64,000 nt of DNA from the NCBI GenBank assembly GCA_963786765.1, contig CAWBAJ010000020.1, forward strand, positions 62,001 to 126,000, in the 5' to 3' direction. Source of the stretch: DATKNA01 sp963786765 (GTDB lineage: Bacteria; Actinomycetota; Actinomycetes; Actinomycetales; Kineosporiaceae). Shown piece by piece: positions 45,111-53,853 of this stretch. The notes beneath the pieces were generated by a model that did no database searches, was not told the origin of the DNA, and saw nothing but the letters and a program-made list of their open reading frames with translations. The translations under genes were made by a program, and so were the position numbers. How positions within the stretch are numbered: position 1 is the stretch's first letter; each line of letters starts with the position of its first letter.

Positions 45111-45221
45111 GTGTCCAGCACCGCACCCGGAGGGGTTCCCGCCCCGGCCGTCGTGCGCCTCGTCGGTCGCCGGCACGTGGACCTGCTGCGCGTCGCGAGC
45201 GCGCTCTGTCCTCGCGCCTGA
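45111..45221 (+). CDS. Sulfur-operon leader peptide (36 aa) upstream of sir
   Basis: GTG 45111, with GAGGAGG about six bases upstream, opens a 36-codon frame to TGA 45219-45221. Near its end is GRRHVDLLRVASALCPRA, the RRHVDL...SALC motif of actinobacterial sulfur leader peptides. It stands between the SAM-IV aptamer and an attenuator-like hairpin. The twin peptide on the other strand shares the C-terminal motif but not the N-terminus, which argues that the motif itself is under selection. Confidence 0.85.
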   Translation: MSSTAPGGVPAPAVVRLVGRRHVDLLRVASALCPRA

Positions 45222-45240
45222 CAACGACCGGCCGTAGCCA

Positions 45241-45263
45241 GGCCACGGGCGGCGCCCGTGGCC
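45241..45263 (+). terminator. Attenuator-like hairpin between leader peptide and sir
   Basis: A 10-bp perfect stem GGCCACGGGC/GCCCGTGGCC with a 3-base loop lies 19 bp after the leader-peptide stop; flanking GACCG (45226-45230) and CGGTC can extend it. There is no T tract, so it may work as a weak or Rho-type terminator, or by pairing with upstream RNA. It lies 41 bp before the sir start. Confidence 0.55.
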
Positions 45264-45304
45264 GCGGTCGGAGCCGTCCACAGCCTCGGACTCCAGGAGT
45301 ACCC

Positions 45305-46963
45305 ATGCCACCGGTGAGCCAGCGGGCGACCCGTCCGCGCGAAGAGGGTCAGTGGGCGTTGGCCGGGCAGGACCCGCTCAACGCCGCCGAGCAGGCCAAG
45401 CAGGACGACGACGGGCTCAACGTGCGGGCCCGGATCGTCGCCCGGTACGCCCGTGAGGGCTTCGAGTCGATCGACCCGGGGGACCTGCGCCAGCGGTTCA
45501 AGTGGTGGGGGCTCTACACCCAGCGGCGGCCCGGCATCGACGGCGGCCGCACGGGCTCGCTGGACGACGCCGACATCGAGGACCGCTACTTCATGATGCG
45601 GGTGCGCATCCCCGGTGGTCAGCTCACGGCGGCGCAGTTGCGCGCCGTCGGCTCGGTCGGCCAGGAGTTCGGCCGCGACCTCGCCGACGTCACCGACCGG
45701 CAGAACGTGCAGTTCCACTGGATCCGCATCGAGGACGTCCCGGCGATCTGGGAGCGGCTCGAGGCGGTCGGCCTGTCGACGATGACGACGTGCGGCGACG
45801 CCCCGCGCAACATCCTGGGCTGCCCGGTCGCGGGCATCGACGCGAGCGAGGTCCTCGACGCGACCGCGACGCTGCGGGCGGCCGAGGCGCTCGCGCGGGG
45901 CAACAAAGCCTTCACCAACCTGCCGCGCAAGTGGAAGTCCGCCATCAGCGGCTGCGCCTCGCACTGCACGATCCACGAGATCAACGACGTCTCCTTCGTG
46001 GGCGTGACCGGCCCGGACGGCCAACCGGGCTTCGACCTCTGGGTCGGTGGGGGCCTCTCGACGAACCCCATGCTCGCCCACCGGCTCGGGGCCTTCGTGG
46101 CTCCGGAACGCGTGCCCGAGGTCTGGGCCGGCGTCACCGGTGTCTTCCGGGACTACGGGTACCGCCGGCTGCGCAGCCGGGCGAGGTTGAAGTTCCTGCT
46201 CGCGGACTGGGGACCCGAGCGGTTCCGGGACGTGCTGGAGACCGGGTACCTCGCCGCGCCGCTGCCCGACGGGCCCGCGCCCCCGCCCCCGCCGGACGGC
46301 GGGTCACGCGACCACGTGGGCGTGCACCGGCAGGTCGACGGCCGGTTCTACGTGGGTGCGTCCCCGCTCGTCGGCCGGCTGTCCGGGACGACGCTCCTGG
46401 AGGTCGCCGACCTCGCGGAGACGTTCGGCTCCGGGCGGGTGCGGACGACGGTGGAGCAGAAACTTGTCGTGCTCGACGTCCCCGAGGACCGGGTGGACGA
46501 CCTCGTGGCCGAGCTCGCGGCGCGGGATCTGGTCACGCAGCCCTCGCCGTTCCGGCGCGGCATGCTCGCCTGCACCGGCATCGAGTTCTGCAAGCTCGCC
46601 ATCGTCGAGACCAAGGCCCGCGCGCACGGGCTGACGGCGGAGCTCGAGCGCCGGCTGCCCGCCTTCGACACCCCGATCAGCATCAACGTCAACGGATGCC
46701 CGAACGCCTGCGCCCGGATCCAGCTCGCCGACATCGGCCTGAAGGGCGTGATCATCGACGGCGAGGAGGGGTTCCAGGTGCACCTCGGCGGCCACCTCGG
46801 GCCCGACGGCTCGTTCGGCCGCAAGCTGCGCGGGCTGAAGGTCCCGGCCGAGGCCCTCCCCGACTACATCGAGCGCCTGCTGCGCGCCTACCAGGCAGGG
46901 CGGGTGCCCGGGGAGTCCTTCGCGACCTGGGTGCACCGCGCCGACGAGGAGCTGCTGACGTGA
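45305..46963 (+). CDS. sir: Ferredoxin-dependent sulfite reductase (siroheme/4Fe-4S)
   Basis: Reduces sulfite to sulfide with six electrons from ferredoxin. 552 residues. Two ferredoxin-like repeats are visible, with FMMRVRIPGGQLTAAQLRAV, TDRQNVQFHWIRIED, TTCGDAPRNILGCPVAG, NLPRKWKSAISGC, then ACTGIEFCKLAIVETKARA and INVNGCPNACARIQLADIGL: the Cys-x5-Cys ... Cys-x3-Cys siroheme-cluster set. A Pro-rich linker PAPPPPPDGG lies mid-protein. ATG 45305 has AGGAG five bases upstream. A nitrite reductase is the alternative, but the cysH/cysDN neighbours indicate sulfite. The stop overlaps the zinc-ribbon gene (GTGA). Confidence 0.93.
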   Translation: MPPVSQRATRPREEGQWALAGQDPLNAAEQAKQDDDGLNVRARIVARYAREGFESIDPGDLRQRFKWWGLYTQRRPGIDGGRTGSLDDADIEDRYFMMRVRIPGGQLTAAQLRAVGSVGQEFGRDLADVTDRQNVQFHWIRIEDVPAIWERLEAVGLSTMTTCGDAPRNILGCPVAGIDASEVLDATATLRAAEALARGNKAFTNLPRKWKSAISGCASHCTIHEINDVSFVGVTGPDGQPGFDLWVGGGLSTNPMLAHRLGAFVAPERVPEVWAGVTGVFRDYGYRRLRSRARLKFLLADWGPERFRDVLETGYLAAPLPDGPAPPPPPDGGSRDHVGVHRQVDGRFYVGASPLVGRLSGTTLLEVADLAETFGSGRVRTTVEQKLVVLDVPEDRVDDLVAELAARDLVTQPSPFRRGMLACTGIEFCKLAIVETKARAHGLTAELERRLPAFDTPISINVNGCPNACARIQLADIGLKGVIIDGEEGFQVHLGGHLGPDGSFGRKLRGLKVPAEALPDYIERLLRAYQAGRVPGESFATWVHRADEELLT

Positions 46964-47118
46964 GCGACCAGCGCCAGGCGCCGTTCTACTGCCCGTACTG
47001 CGGCGACGAGGACCTGATCCCCGCCGGGACCGCGGGCTGGACCTGCCGGTCCTGCCTCCGCATCTTCGAGCTCCGCCACGTCGGCATCGCCCGATCCCCA
47101 CAGGAGGTCGACACATGA
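46960..47118 (+). CDS. Small zinc-ribbon protein of the sulfate operon (52 aa)
   Basis: GTG 46960 overlaps the sir stop and the stop overlaps the cysH ATG (ATGA), so the gene is coupled on both sides. APFYCPYCGDEDLIPAG and GWTCRSCLRIFELRHVG give two CxxC knuckles spaced as in a zinc ribbon, with a helix-like end. Similar tiny proteins sit between sir and cysH in other actinobacteria, but their function is unknown; a role in sulfur or metal handling for the reductases is only inferred. Confidence 0.82.
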   Translation: MSDQRQAPFYCPYCGDEDLIPAGTAGWTCRSCLRIFELRHVGIARSPQEVDT

Positions 47119-47807
47119 CCACTGCCGCCCCGTCCCGCGAGCTGGCCGAGGCCGCCGCGGCGCAGCTCGAGGGGGCGCGCGCCGAGGACGTCGTCCGCTG
47201 GGCCCTGGAGGAGTTCGGGGACGGCGTCTGCGTGGCCTCCTCCATGCAGGACGCCGTCCTCGTGCACCTCGCCAGCCGGATCAGGCCGGGCATCCCGGTG
47301 ATCTTCCTGGACACGGGCTACCACTTCGCCGAGACGATCGGCACCCGTGACGCGGCCGAGGCCGCCTACCCGATCCGGTTGATCGACGTCACGCCGGCCC
47401 AGTCGGTGGCCCAGCAGGACGCCGAGCACGGGCCGCGGCTGTACGAGCGGAACCCGGACCTCTGCTGCGCGCTGCGCAAGGTCGAGCCGCTGGGCCGCGC
47501 CCTCGAGCCGTACCGGGCCTGGATGACCGGCATCCGCCGGGAGGACGCCGCGACCCGCAACGTCGTCCCGCTCGTCCAATGGGACGCGAAGCGACAAATG
47601 ATCAAGGTGAACCCGCTGGCGGCCTGGACGGACGACGACGTGGCCGGATACGTCGAACGGCACGGGGTGCTCGTCAACCCCTTGGTGCAGGTCGGCTACC
47701 TCTCGATCGGCTGCGCGCCCTGCACCCGTGCCGTCGCGCCGGGCGAGGACCCTCGGGCGGGCCGCTGGGCGGGGCTCGCCAAGACCGAGTGCGGCCTGCA
47801 CACCTGA
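47115..47807 (+). CDS. cysH: Phosphoadenylyl/adenylyl-sulfate reductase (4Fe-4S APS reductase type)
   Basis: Reduces adenosine 5'-phosphosulfate to sulfite with thioredoxin. 230 residues. The ATP-pyrophosphatase-like fold has SSMQDAVLVHLAS and VIFLDTGYHFAET; cluster cysteines are in NPDLCCALRKVEPL and GCAPCTRAV, and the C-terminal AKTECGLH carries the nucleophilic Cys. The CC...CxxC pattern marks the Fe-S APS-using class rather than the PAPS enzyme, and no APS kinase is present in the operon. ATG 47115. Confidence 0.93.
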   Translation: MTTAAPSRELAEAAAAQLEGARAEDVVRWALEEFGDGVCVASSMQDAVLVHLASRIRPGIPVIFLDTGYHFAETIGTRDAAEAAYPIRLIDVTPAQSVAQQDAEHGPRLYERNPDLCCALRKVEPLGRALEPYRAWMTGIRREDAATRNVVPLVQWDAKRQMIKVNPLAAWTDDDVAGYVERHGVLVNPLVQVGYLSIGCAPCTRAVAPGEDPRAGRWAGLAKTECGLHT

Positions 47808-47830
47808 GCAATCGCGACCGAGGAGCTGCC

Positions 47831-48802
47831 GTGACCATCCTGGACGACGACACCGACACGCTCGCCGCCGACACGCTCGCCGCCGACAGCCCCGGCGCGA
47901 CGCGGGGCGGGCCCACCACCCAGCTCGACCTGCTCGAGTCCGAGGCCGTGCACATCCTGCGCGAGGTCGCCGGTGAGTTCGAGCGCCCGGTGCTGCTGTT
48001 CAGCGGCGGCAAGGACTCGATCGTCCTGGTCCACCTGGCGGTGAAGGCGTTCTGGCCCGGCCGCGTGCCGTTCCCGCTGCTGCACGTGGACACCGGCCAC
48101 AACTTCGAGGAGGTCCTGGCCTTCCGGGACCGGTGGGTCGCCCAGCTCGGTGTCCGGCTCGTCGTCGCGAAGGTGGAGGAGTCGATCGCCCGCGGACGGG
48201 TCGCCGACACCCCGGGGCTGAGCCGGAACCCGTTGCAGACCGTGACGCTGCTCGACGCGATCGCCGAGCACCGCTTCGACGCCGTCTTCGGCGGCGCGCG
48301 CCGCGACGAGGAGAAGGCCCGGGCCAAGGAGCGCGTGTTCAGCCTGCGGGACGAGTTCGGCCAGTGGGATCCGCGCCGGCAGCGCCCGGAGCTCTGGGAC
48401 CTCTACAACGGCAGGCACCGTCCCGGGGAGCACGTGCGGGTGTTCCCGCTGTCGAACTGGACCGAGCTCGACGTCTGGGCCTACATCGGACGCGAGCGCC
48501 TGCCCGTCCCGGAGCTCTATTTCGCGCACACCCGGGCCGTGTTCCGGCGGGACGGCATGTGGATGCCCGACTCGCCGTACATCCCGCGCCGCCCGGGCGA
48601 GCAGCTCGAACTGCGGACCGTGCGATACCGGACGGTGGGTGACGTGACGTGCACCGGCGCAGTCGAGTCCGCGGCGGGGACGGTCGAGGCCGTGATCGCG
48701 GAGACGGCGGCGACCCGGGTCACCGAACGCGGAGCCACCCGCGCCGACGACCGGGCCGGCGACGCCGCGATGGAGGACCGCAAGCGGGAGGGCTACTTCT
48801 GA
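47831..48802 (+). CDS. cysD: Sulfate adenylyltransferase small subunit CysD
   Basis: Catalytic subunit of ATP sulfurylase, adenylating sulfate. 323 residues. The PP-loop FSGGKDSIVLVHLA, then LLHVDTGHNFEEVLAFRD, ADTPGLSRNPLQT, GGARRDEEKARAKERVFS and PLSNWTELDVWAYI identify CysD. GTG 47831 has AGGAG five bases upstream. A short duplication TLAADTLAAD lies near the N-terminus, and the C-terminal region is longer and charged, ending MEDRKREGYF. Its stop overlaps the cysN ATG (TGATG). Confidence 0.95.
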   Translation: MTILDDDTDTLAADTLAADSPGATRGGPTTQLDLLESEAVHILREVAGEFERPVLLFSGGKDSIVLVHLAVKAFWPGRVPFPLLHVDTGHNFEEVLAFRDRWVAQLGVRLVVAKVEESIARGRVADTPGLSRNPLQTVTLLDAIAEHRFDAVFGGARRDEEKARAKERVFSLRDEFGQWDPRRQRPELWDLYNGRHRPGEHVRVFPLSNWTELDVWAYIGRERLPVPELYFAHTRAVFRRDGMWMPDSPYIPRRPGEQLELRTVRYRTVGDVTCTGAVESAAGTVEAVIAETAATRVTERGATRADDRAGDAAMEDRKREGYF

Positions 48803-50067
48803 TGGGCAGCCTGCTGCGCGTCGCCACCGCCGGCTCCGTGGACGACGGGAAGTCCACCCTGCTCGGGCGGCTCCTGCACGACGCCAAAGGGATCTTCGCA
48901 GACCAGCTCGCCGCGGTCGCGGCCGCCAGCGCCCGCCGTGGCGCACCCGACGGCGAGGTCGACCTGTCGCTGCTCACCGACGGGCTGCGAGCCGAGCGTG
49001 AGCAGGGCATCACCATCGACGTCGCCTACCGCTACTTCGCCACGCCGCGCCGCACGTTCGTGCTGGCCGACACCCCCGGTCACGTCCAGTACACGCGCAA
49101 CATGGTCACCGGCGCCTCGACGGCGGACGTCGCGGTGGTGCTCGTCGACGTCCGCCGCGGGGTGACCGAGCAGAGCCGCCGGCACGCGGCGATCGCCGCG
49201 CTGCTGCGTGTCCCACACGTGGTCCTCGTGGTGAACAAGATGGACCTCGTGGACTGGGACGCCGACGCGTTCCAGCGGGTCGTGGCCCAGTTCCGGGCCG
49301 CCGTGGGGACAATGGGGATCGCGGACGTTGTCGCCGTGCCCGTGTCCGCCCTGCACGGTGACAACGTCGTGCGGCGCTCGGAGCGTACGCCCTGGTACCC
49401 GGGCCCGACGCTGCTGCAGCACCTCGAGACGGTCGACCCGCAGACCCCGGTCGCGCCCGGGCCGCCGGCCGGCCTGCGCTTCCCGGTGCAGTACGTCGTC
49501 AGGGCGCCCGAGCGTGACTACCGCGGGTACGCCGGCCGGGTCGCGGGCGGCGTCGTCCGGCCGGGAGACGAAGTGGTCGTGCTGCCCTCCGGAGCGCGGA
49601 CCGCCGTGGCCGCCGTGGAGACGTACGACGGGCCGCTGCCCCGGGGCGAGGAGGGCCTGTCGGTGGTGCTGCGCCTGGTCGACGACGTCGACGTCGGCCG
49701 TGGCGACCTGCTGGTCTGCGCCGACGACCAGCCGAGGCCGAGCCGGGCCTTCGAGGCCACGGTCTGCTGGCTGGGCGAGGAGCCTCTGGCCTCCCGCCGC
49801 TACGCGCTGAAGCACACCACGCGCACGACGCGGGCCCTGATCGAGGCGACGGACGTGCTCGACGTCGGGACGGGCTCGCTGGAGCCCGCGGGCCGGCTCG
49901 CGCTCAACGACATCGGGCGGATCCGGGTCCGCACCAGCGATCCGCTGGCCATGGACGACTACGTGGTGAACCGCCGCACCGGAGCCTTCCTCCTCCTCGA
50001 CGAGGCCAGCGGGGCGACGGTCGCGGCGGGCATGGCGGGACCCCTGCCGTGGAGCCCGGCGCGATGA
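48802..50067 (+). CDS. cysN: Sulfate adenylyltransferase GTPase subunit CysN
   Basis: GTP hydrolysis by this elongation-factor-like subunit drives sulfate activation by CysD. 421 residues. G1 TAGSVDDGKSTLLGRLL, G2/switch AEREQGITIDVAYRYF, G3 VLADTPGHVQYTRNMVTGAS and G4 VVNKMDLVDW are clear, with two EF-Tu-like barrel domains after. There is no C-terminal APS kinase (CysC) domain, in contrast to mycobacterial CysNC. ATG 48802 overlaps the cysD stop by one base; the stop overlaps cysG by ATGA. Confidence 0.95.
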   Translation: MGSLLRVATAGSVDDGKSTLLGRLLHDAKGIFADQLAAVAAASARRGAPDGEVDLSLLTDGLRAEREQGITIDVAYRYFATPRRTFVLADTPGHVQYTRNMVTGASTADVAVVLVDVRRGVTEQSRRHAAIAALLRVPHVVLVVNKMDLVDWDADAFQRVVAQFRAAVGTMGIADVVAVPVSALHGDNVVRRSERTPWYPGPTLLQHLETVDPQTPVAPGPPAGLRFPVQYVVRAPERDYRGYAGRVAGGVVRPGDEVVVLPSGARTAVAAVETYDGPLPRGEEGLSVVLRLVDDVDVGRGDLLVCADDQPRPSRAFEATVCWLGEEPLASRRYALKHTTRTTRALIEATDVLDVGTGSLEPAGRLALNDIGRIRVRTSDPLAMDDYVVNRRTGAFLLLDEASGATVAAGMAGPLPWSPAR

Positions 50068-51299
50068 CCCGCCCGATGTCGGGTGGTCCCGGGTACCCGA
50101 TCACCCTCGACGTCACCGGCCGGCTCGCCGTGGTCGTCGGCGGCGGCGCCGTCGCCACCCGGCGGGCGGGCGCGCTCGCCGACGCGGGGGCGCTCGTGCA
50201 TGTCGTCGCCCCACGGGTCAGCACGGAACTGGAGGGGCTCGCGCGGCAGGGGCTCGGGCTGGTGCTGCACCGGCGCCCCTACGCACCCGGCGATCTCGCC
50301 GGCGCGTGGCTGGCCCACGCCGCCACCGACGACGATGCCGTCAACGCCGCCGTCGCCGACGACGCCGCCGAGCTGAGGATCTGGTGCGTGCGCGCGGACG
50401 ACGCCGAGGCGTCGGCGGCGCGCACCCCGGCCGTCTCGCGCTCCGGCGATGTGACCGTGGCGGTGACCAGCGGGGATCCGGCGCGTTCCCGGGAGCTGGC
50501 CCGGGCCGTGGCCCTCGCGGCCGACGTCGGCACACTGCCGTTGCGGCGGCGCCGGCGGAGCACGGTGGGCCTCGTGTCGCTCGTCGGCGGCGGCCCCGGG
50601 GACCCCGGCCTCATCACCGTCCGCGGCCGCCGCGCGCTGGCGGAGGCGGACGTCGTGATGGTCGACAAGCTCGCGCCGCGCGAGCTGCTCGGCGAGCTGG
50701 ACGCCGACGTCCTCGTCGTCGACGCGGGCAAGGCGCCGCACGCGCACAACCTGACGCAGGAGCAGATCAACGCGACGATCGTCGAGCACGCCCTCGCGGG
50801 GCGGCGGGTGGTGCGGCTCAAGGGCGGCGACCCGTACGTCTTCGGCCGCGGCGGCGAGGAGGCGCTGGCCTGTGTCGCCGCCGGCGTCCCGTTCGAGGTG
50901 GTCCCCGGCGTCACGAGCGCTGTCGCGGTGCCGGCGCTGGCGGGGATCCCGCTCACGCACCGCGGCATCACCCAGGACGTCGCGATCGTCTCGGCGCACC
51001 TCGACCCCTCGCACCCCGGCGCCACCGTCGACTGGGACGCGCTCGCCAAGGGCCCAGGCACGCTCGTCCTGCTCATGGCGGTGACCCACCTCGAGCGGGT
51101 CGCGCAGGAGCTGGTCAAACGCGGCCGGGACGAGCAGACCCCGGTGGCCGTGATCAGTGACGGGACGACGCCCCGGCAGCGCGTGCTCGTCTCGACCCTC
51201 GCCGAGGTGGCCGTCGACGCCCGGGCCGCCGGCGTCCGGCCCCCGGCCGTCGTCGTGGTCGGGGACGTCGTCCGGCTCCGCGACGTGCTCTCGCCATGA
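50064..51299 (+). CDS. cysG: Siroheme synthase CysG-type (precorrin-2 dehydrogenase + uroporphyrinogen-III methyltransferase)
   Basis: Makes precorrin-2 and sirohydrochlorin for sulfite reductase. 411 residues. The N-terminal NAD-binding part has RLAVVVGGGAVATRRAGALA, and about residue 165 begins the methyltransferase with LVSLVGGGPGDPGLITVRGR, VRLKGGDPYVFGRGGEEALA, PFEVVPGVTSAVAVPALAGI and PLTHRGITQ. The N-terminal domain is short; the ferrochelatase step is probably done by the adjacent CbiX protein. ATG 50064 overlaps the cysN stop. Confidence 0.93.
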   Translation: MTRPMSGGPGYPITLDVTGRLAVVVGGGAVATRRAGALADAGALVHVVAPRVSTELEGLARQGLGLVLHRRPYAPGDLAGAWLAHAATDDDAVNAAVADDAAELRIWCVRADDAEASAARTPAVSRSGDVTVAVTSGDPARSRELARAVALAADVGTLPLRRRRRSTVGLVSLVGGGPGDPGLITVRGRRALAEADVVMVDKLAPRELLGELDADVLVVDAGKAPHAHNLTQEQINATIVEHALAGRRVVRLKGGDPYVFGRGGEEALACVAAGVPFEVVPGVTSAVAVPALAGIPLTHRGITQDVAIVSAHLDPSHPGATVDWDALAKGPGTLVLLMAVTHLERVAQELVKRGRDEQTPVAVISDGTTPRQRVLVSTLAEVAVDARAAGVRPPAVVVVGDVVRLRDVLSP

Positions 51300-51309
51300 G
51301 AGTGGCGGC

Positions 51310-52026
51310 ATGAGCCCGGCCCTCGTCGGCGTCGCGCACGGGAGCCGCGACCCGGCGGCGCAGCGGACGGTCGAGGCGCTGCTCGACGCGGTGCGGGAGC
51401 GCCGCCCGGAGCTCGACGTCCGGATCGCCTACGTGGAGCTCGCCGAGCCGGACCTTGCCTCCGTCCTGGCCGGGATCGGACCGGACGCGGTCGTCGTGCC
51501 CCTGCTGCTCTCCCGCGGCTACCACGTCGCGGTCGACATCGGGCGCAGGGCCGTCGCCGCCGGCGCCCGCGTCGCCGACCCGCTCGGGCCCGCCCCCGCG
51601 CTCGCGGCCGCGCTCGCCGACCGCCTCGCCGAAGCGGGCGCCCTGCCCGACGCTCCCGTCGTCCTGGCCGCCGCCGGCTCCAGCGACCCGGCCGCCGTTC
51701 TCGACGTCGAGGCCCAGGCCGTGCTCCTCGCTGAGCTGCGCGGCACGCCGGTGGTGCCCGGCTACGCCACCGCCCAGGCACCCACCGTCCACGACGCGGT
51801 GGCCGGCCTGCTCCACCGGCACCGCGGCCCCGTCGCGGTCGCCCCCTACCTGCTCGCGCCCGGCCACTTCGCGACCACCGTGGCACGCACCGCCGCGACG
51901 TGGGTCGCCGAACCGCTCGGCGCCCACCCGGCGCTCGCCGGCCTGGTGCTCGAGCGCTATCTTTCGGCCGTTCCCGGCGCCGGGGGGTCAGGCGCCGCGC
52001 GGCACCTCGCGGCGCGGGGCGGGTAG
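51310..52026 (+). CDS. sirB: Sirohydrochlorin chelatase (CbiX/SirB family)
   Basis: Inserts iron (or cobalt) into sirohydrochlorin. 238 residues with two CbiX-type halves. ALVGVAHGSRDPAAQRTVEA has the active-site His, LLLSRGYHVAVDIG the second, and the repeat half has VVLAAAGSSDP and VAPYLLAPGHFATTVAR. In this operon iron for siroheme is the sensible metal. It starts 10 bp after cysG and ends the rightward operon. Its 3' end overlaps the FtsH gene by 39 bp, convergent. Confidence 0.9.
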   Translation: MSPALVGVAHGSRDPAAQRTVEALLDAVRERRPELDVRIAYVELAEPDLASVLAGIGPDAVVVPLLLSRGYHVAVDIGRRAVAAGARVADPLGPAPALAAALADRLAEAGALPDAPVVLAAAGSSDPAAVLDVEAQAVLLAELRGTPVVPGYATAQAPTVHDAVAGLLHRHRGPVAVAPYLLAPGHFATTVARTAATWVAEPLGAHPALAGLVLERYLSAVPGAGGSGAARHLAARGG

Positions 52027-53853
52027 CAGCGGGTGCGCCGGACGCGGCGCCGGGATCGCGTCGAACCGTTGGGCGATCTCGTGGATGCGGGCGCCGTCCA
52101 GGGTCTCCTCGTCCAGCAGCGCGGCGGCCAGCGCTTCGAGCAGTGACCGGTGGGCGGCGAGCAGGCCGCCCGCGCGCTCGTGCGCCTGGCGGATCAGGGC
52201 GTCGATCTGGCGGTGCGCGAGCACCGCCACCTCGCCGCCGACGCGCAGCGTCTCGGCGTCGAGCTGGGCGTAGCCGAAGTCGGTCATGCCGTACTGGGTG
52301 ACCATCGCCTGGGCGAGCTGCGTGGCGGCGTGGAGGTCGCCCGCAGCGCCTTGGGTGTGCTCCCCGTCCAGCAGGATCTCCTCCGCGGCGCGGCCGGCCA
52401 TCGACGTCGTGAGCCGGGCACGCGCCTGGTCGCGGGTGAGGAAGGCGTTGTCGTTGCCACCCATCCATGTCGCGCCGCCGCTGGGCCCGCGCGGGATGAT
52501 CGTCACCGATACCGGCTCGTCGGCGTCCGGCTGCACCAGGGCGGCGACGGTGTGCCCCGCCTCGTGCCACGCGGTGATGAGCCGGTCGTGCTCGGTGACG
52601 AGGGCCGAGGTTCGGGCCCGGCCCATGGCGACGACCGCCACCGCCTCCTGGAAGCACCGCCCCGTCACGTCGCTCAGCCCGTGCCGGGCGGCGGCCATGC
52701 ACGCCTCGTTGACGACCCGCGCCAGATCGGCCCCGCTCATGCCGGGGGTCTGCCGGGCGATCGACGTGAGGTCGACGTCGGTGGCGAGGGGCTTGCCCCG
52801 CGAGTGGACGCGCAGCACCTGCTCGCGGCCGCGGCGGTCCGGCGCCGGCACCTGCACCTCCCGGTCGAGCCGGCCGGGCCGGGTCAGGGCAGAGTCCAGC
52901 AGGTCGGCGCGGTTGGTCGCGGCGAGCACGACGACCCGGCTGCCGGTGAAGCCGTCCATCTCGTTCAGCAGGGAGATGAGGGTGTTCTCGCGCTCGCTGT
53001 CCCCGCCGCCGACAGCGGGGCCCGAGGACCGGGCGCGCCCGACGGCGTCGATCTCGTCGATGAAGACGATCGCGGTGCCGGCGGACTTCGCGCGATCGAA
53101 CAGGTCGCGCACGCGCTTCGCCCCGCCACCGGCGAAGATCTCGACGAAGTCGCTGCCGGCGACTGCGAAGAACGGGACGCCGGCCTCGCCGGCGACGGCA
53201 CGTGCGAGCAGGGTCTTGCCGGTCCCGGGCGGGCCGACCAGGAGCGCTCCTCGCGGGCTACGCGCACCCATCGCCTCGAACCGGCTGCCGTCGCGGAGGA
53301 ACTCCACGATCTCGCGGAGCTCGGCGACGGCCTCGTCGGCGCCGGCGACGTCGGTGAAGCGGTCGGCAGGCACCTCGCCGATCTGCTGGCCGCGCTTGCC
53401 GTGGAACCGTCCGAGCCCCCCTGTCAGCGAGCCGCTCTTCGCGAGGTAGAGCAGCAACCCGAGGACGAGGACCACCGGGAGCACGTTCGTCAGCAACCGG
53501 CCCGCCAGACCGCTCCCGCCCGGCGCGGTGGCCTCGACGACGACCTTGGCCGCCAGCGCCTGCCGGGTCAGGTCGCCCGAGTAGCCGTCGGGGTAGGAGG
53601 CGACGAGCCGGCCGCTGCGGGTCTCGAGCGTCACCGTCGAGTCCGTGTCGTCCACCCACGCCCTGGTCACGGCGCCGGCCCGCAACTGGGCGACGGCGTC
53701 GGAGAGGGCGACCTCGCGCGGGCCCGGTCCCTGCAGGCGGGTGGTGGCGATCCACGCGCCGGCGCCGACCGTGACGAGCAGGACGGCGAAAAGGGCGATC
53801 TTGTGTGCGCGCTTCAGCACTCGCGTGCCCCGGGGCGGGTTCGGCTTGGCCAC
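51988..53853 (-). CDS. ftsH: ATP-dependent zinc metalloprotease FtsH homolog
   Basis: A membrane AAA+ protease of about 621 residues. Two membrane helices (KIALFAVLLVTVGAGAWIAT and LLTNVLPVVLVLGLLLYLA) flank a small outside domain. The AAA module has Walker A VGPPGTGKTLLARAVAGEAG near residue 206, Walker B IVFIDEIDAVGRAR and LTRPGRLDREVQVPAPDRRG with the arginine finger. The zinc site TAWHEAGHTVAAL is near 429, with a later SMAGRAAEEILLDGE. GTG 53853 lies 7 nt after CAGGAT, a leaderless start. Shorter than the main actinobacterial FtsH and without its long disordered tail, so it may be a second paralog. Confidence 0.93.
   Translation of the reverse strand: MAKPNPPRGTRVLKRAHKIALFAVLLVTVGAGAWIATTRLQGPGPREVALSDAVAQLRAGAVTRAWVDDTDSTVTLETRSGRLVASYPDGYSGDLTRQALAAKVVVEATAPGGSGLAGRLLTNVLPVVLVLGLLLYLAKSGSLTGGLGRFHGKRGQQIGEVPADRFTDVAGADEAVAELREIVEFLRDGSRFEAMGARSPRGALLVGPPGTGKTLLARAVAGEAGVPFFAVAGSDFVEIFAGGGAKRVRDLFDRAKSAGTAIVFIDEIDAVGRARSSGPAVGGGDSERENTLISLLNEMDGFTGSRVVVLAATNRADLLDSALTRPGRLDREVQVPAPDRRGREQVLRVHSRGKPLATDVDLTSIARQTPGMSGADLARVVNEACMAAARHGLSDVTGRCFQEAVAVVAMGRARTSALVTEHDRLITAWHEAGHTVAALVQPDADEPVSVTIIPRGPSGGATWMGGNDNAFLTRDQARARLTTSMAGRAAEEILLDGEHTQGAAGDLHAATQLAQAMVTQYGMTDFGYAQLDAETLRVGGEVAVLAHRQIDALIRQAHERAGGLLAAHRSLLEALAAALLDEETLDGARIHEIAQRFDAIPAPRPAHPLLPAPRREVPRGA

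Noticed and set aside
45305..46963. Nitrite reductase instead of sulfite reductase
   Set aside because: The protein family covers both, but the SAM-IV leader, cysH, cysDN and siroheme genes in the same operon point to sulfite.
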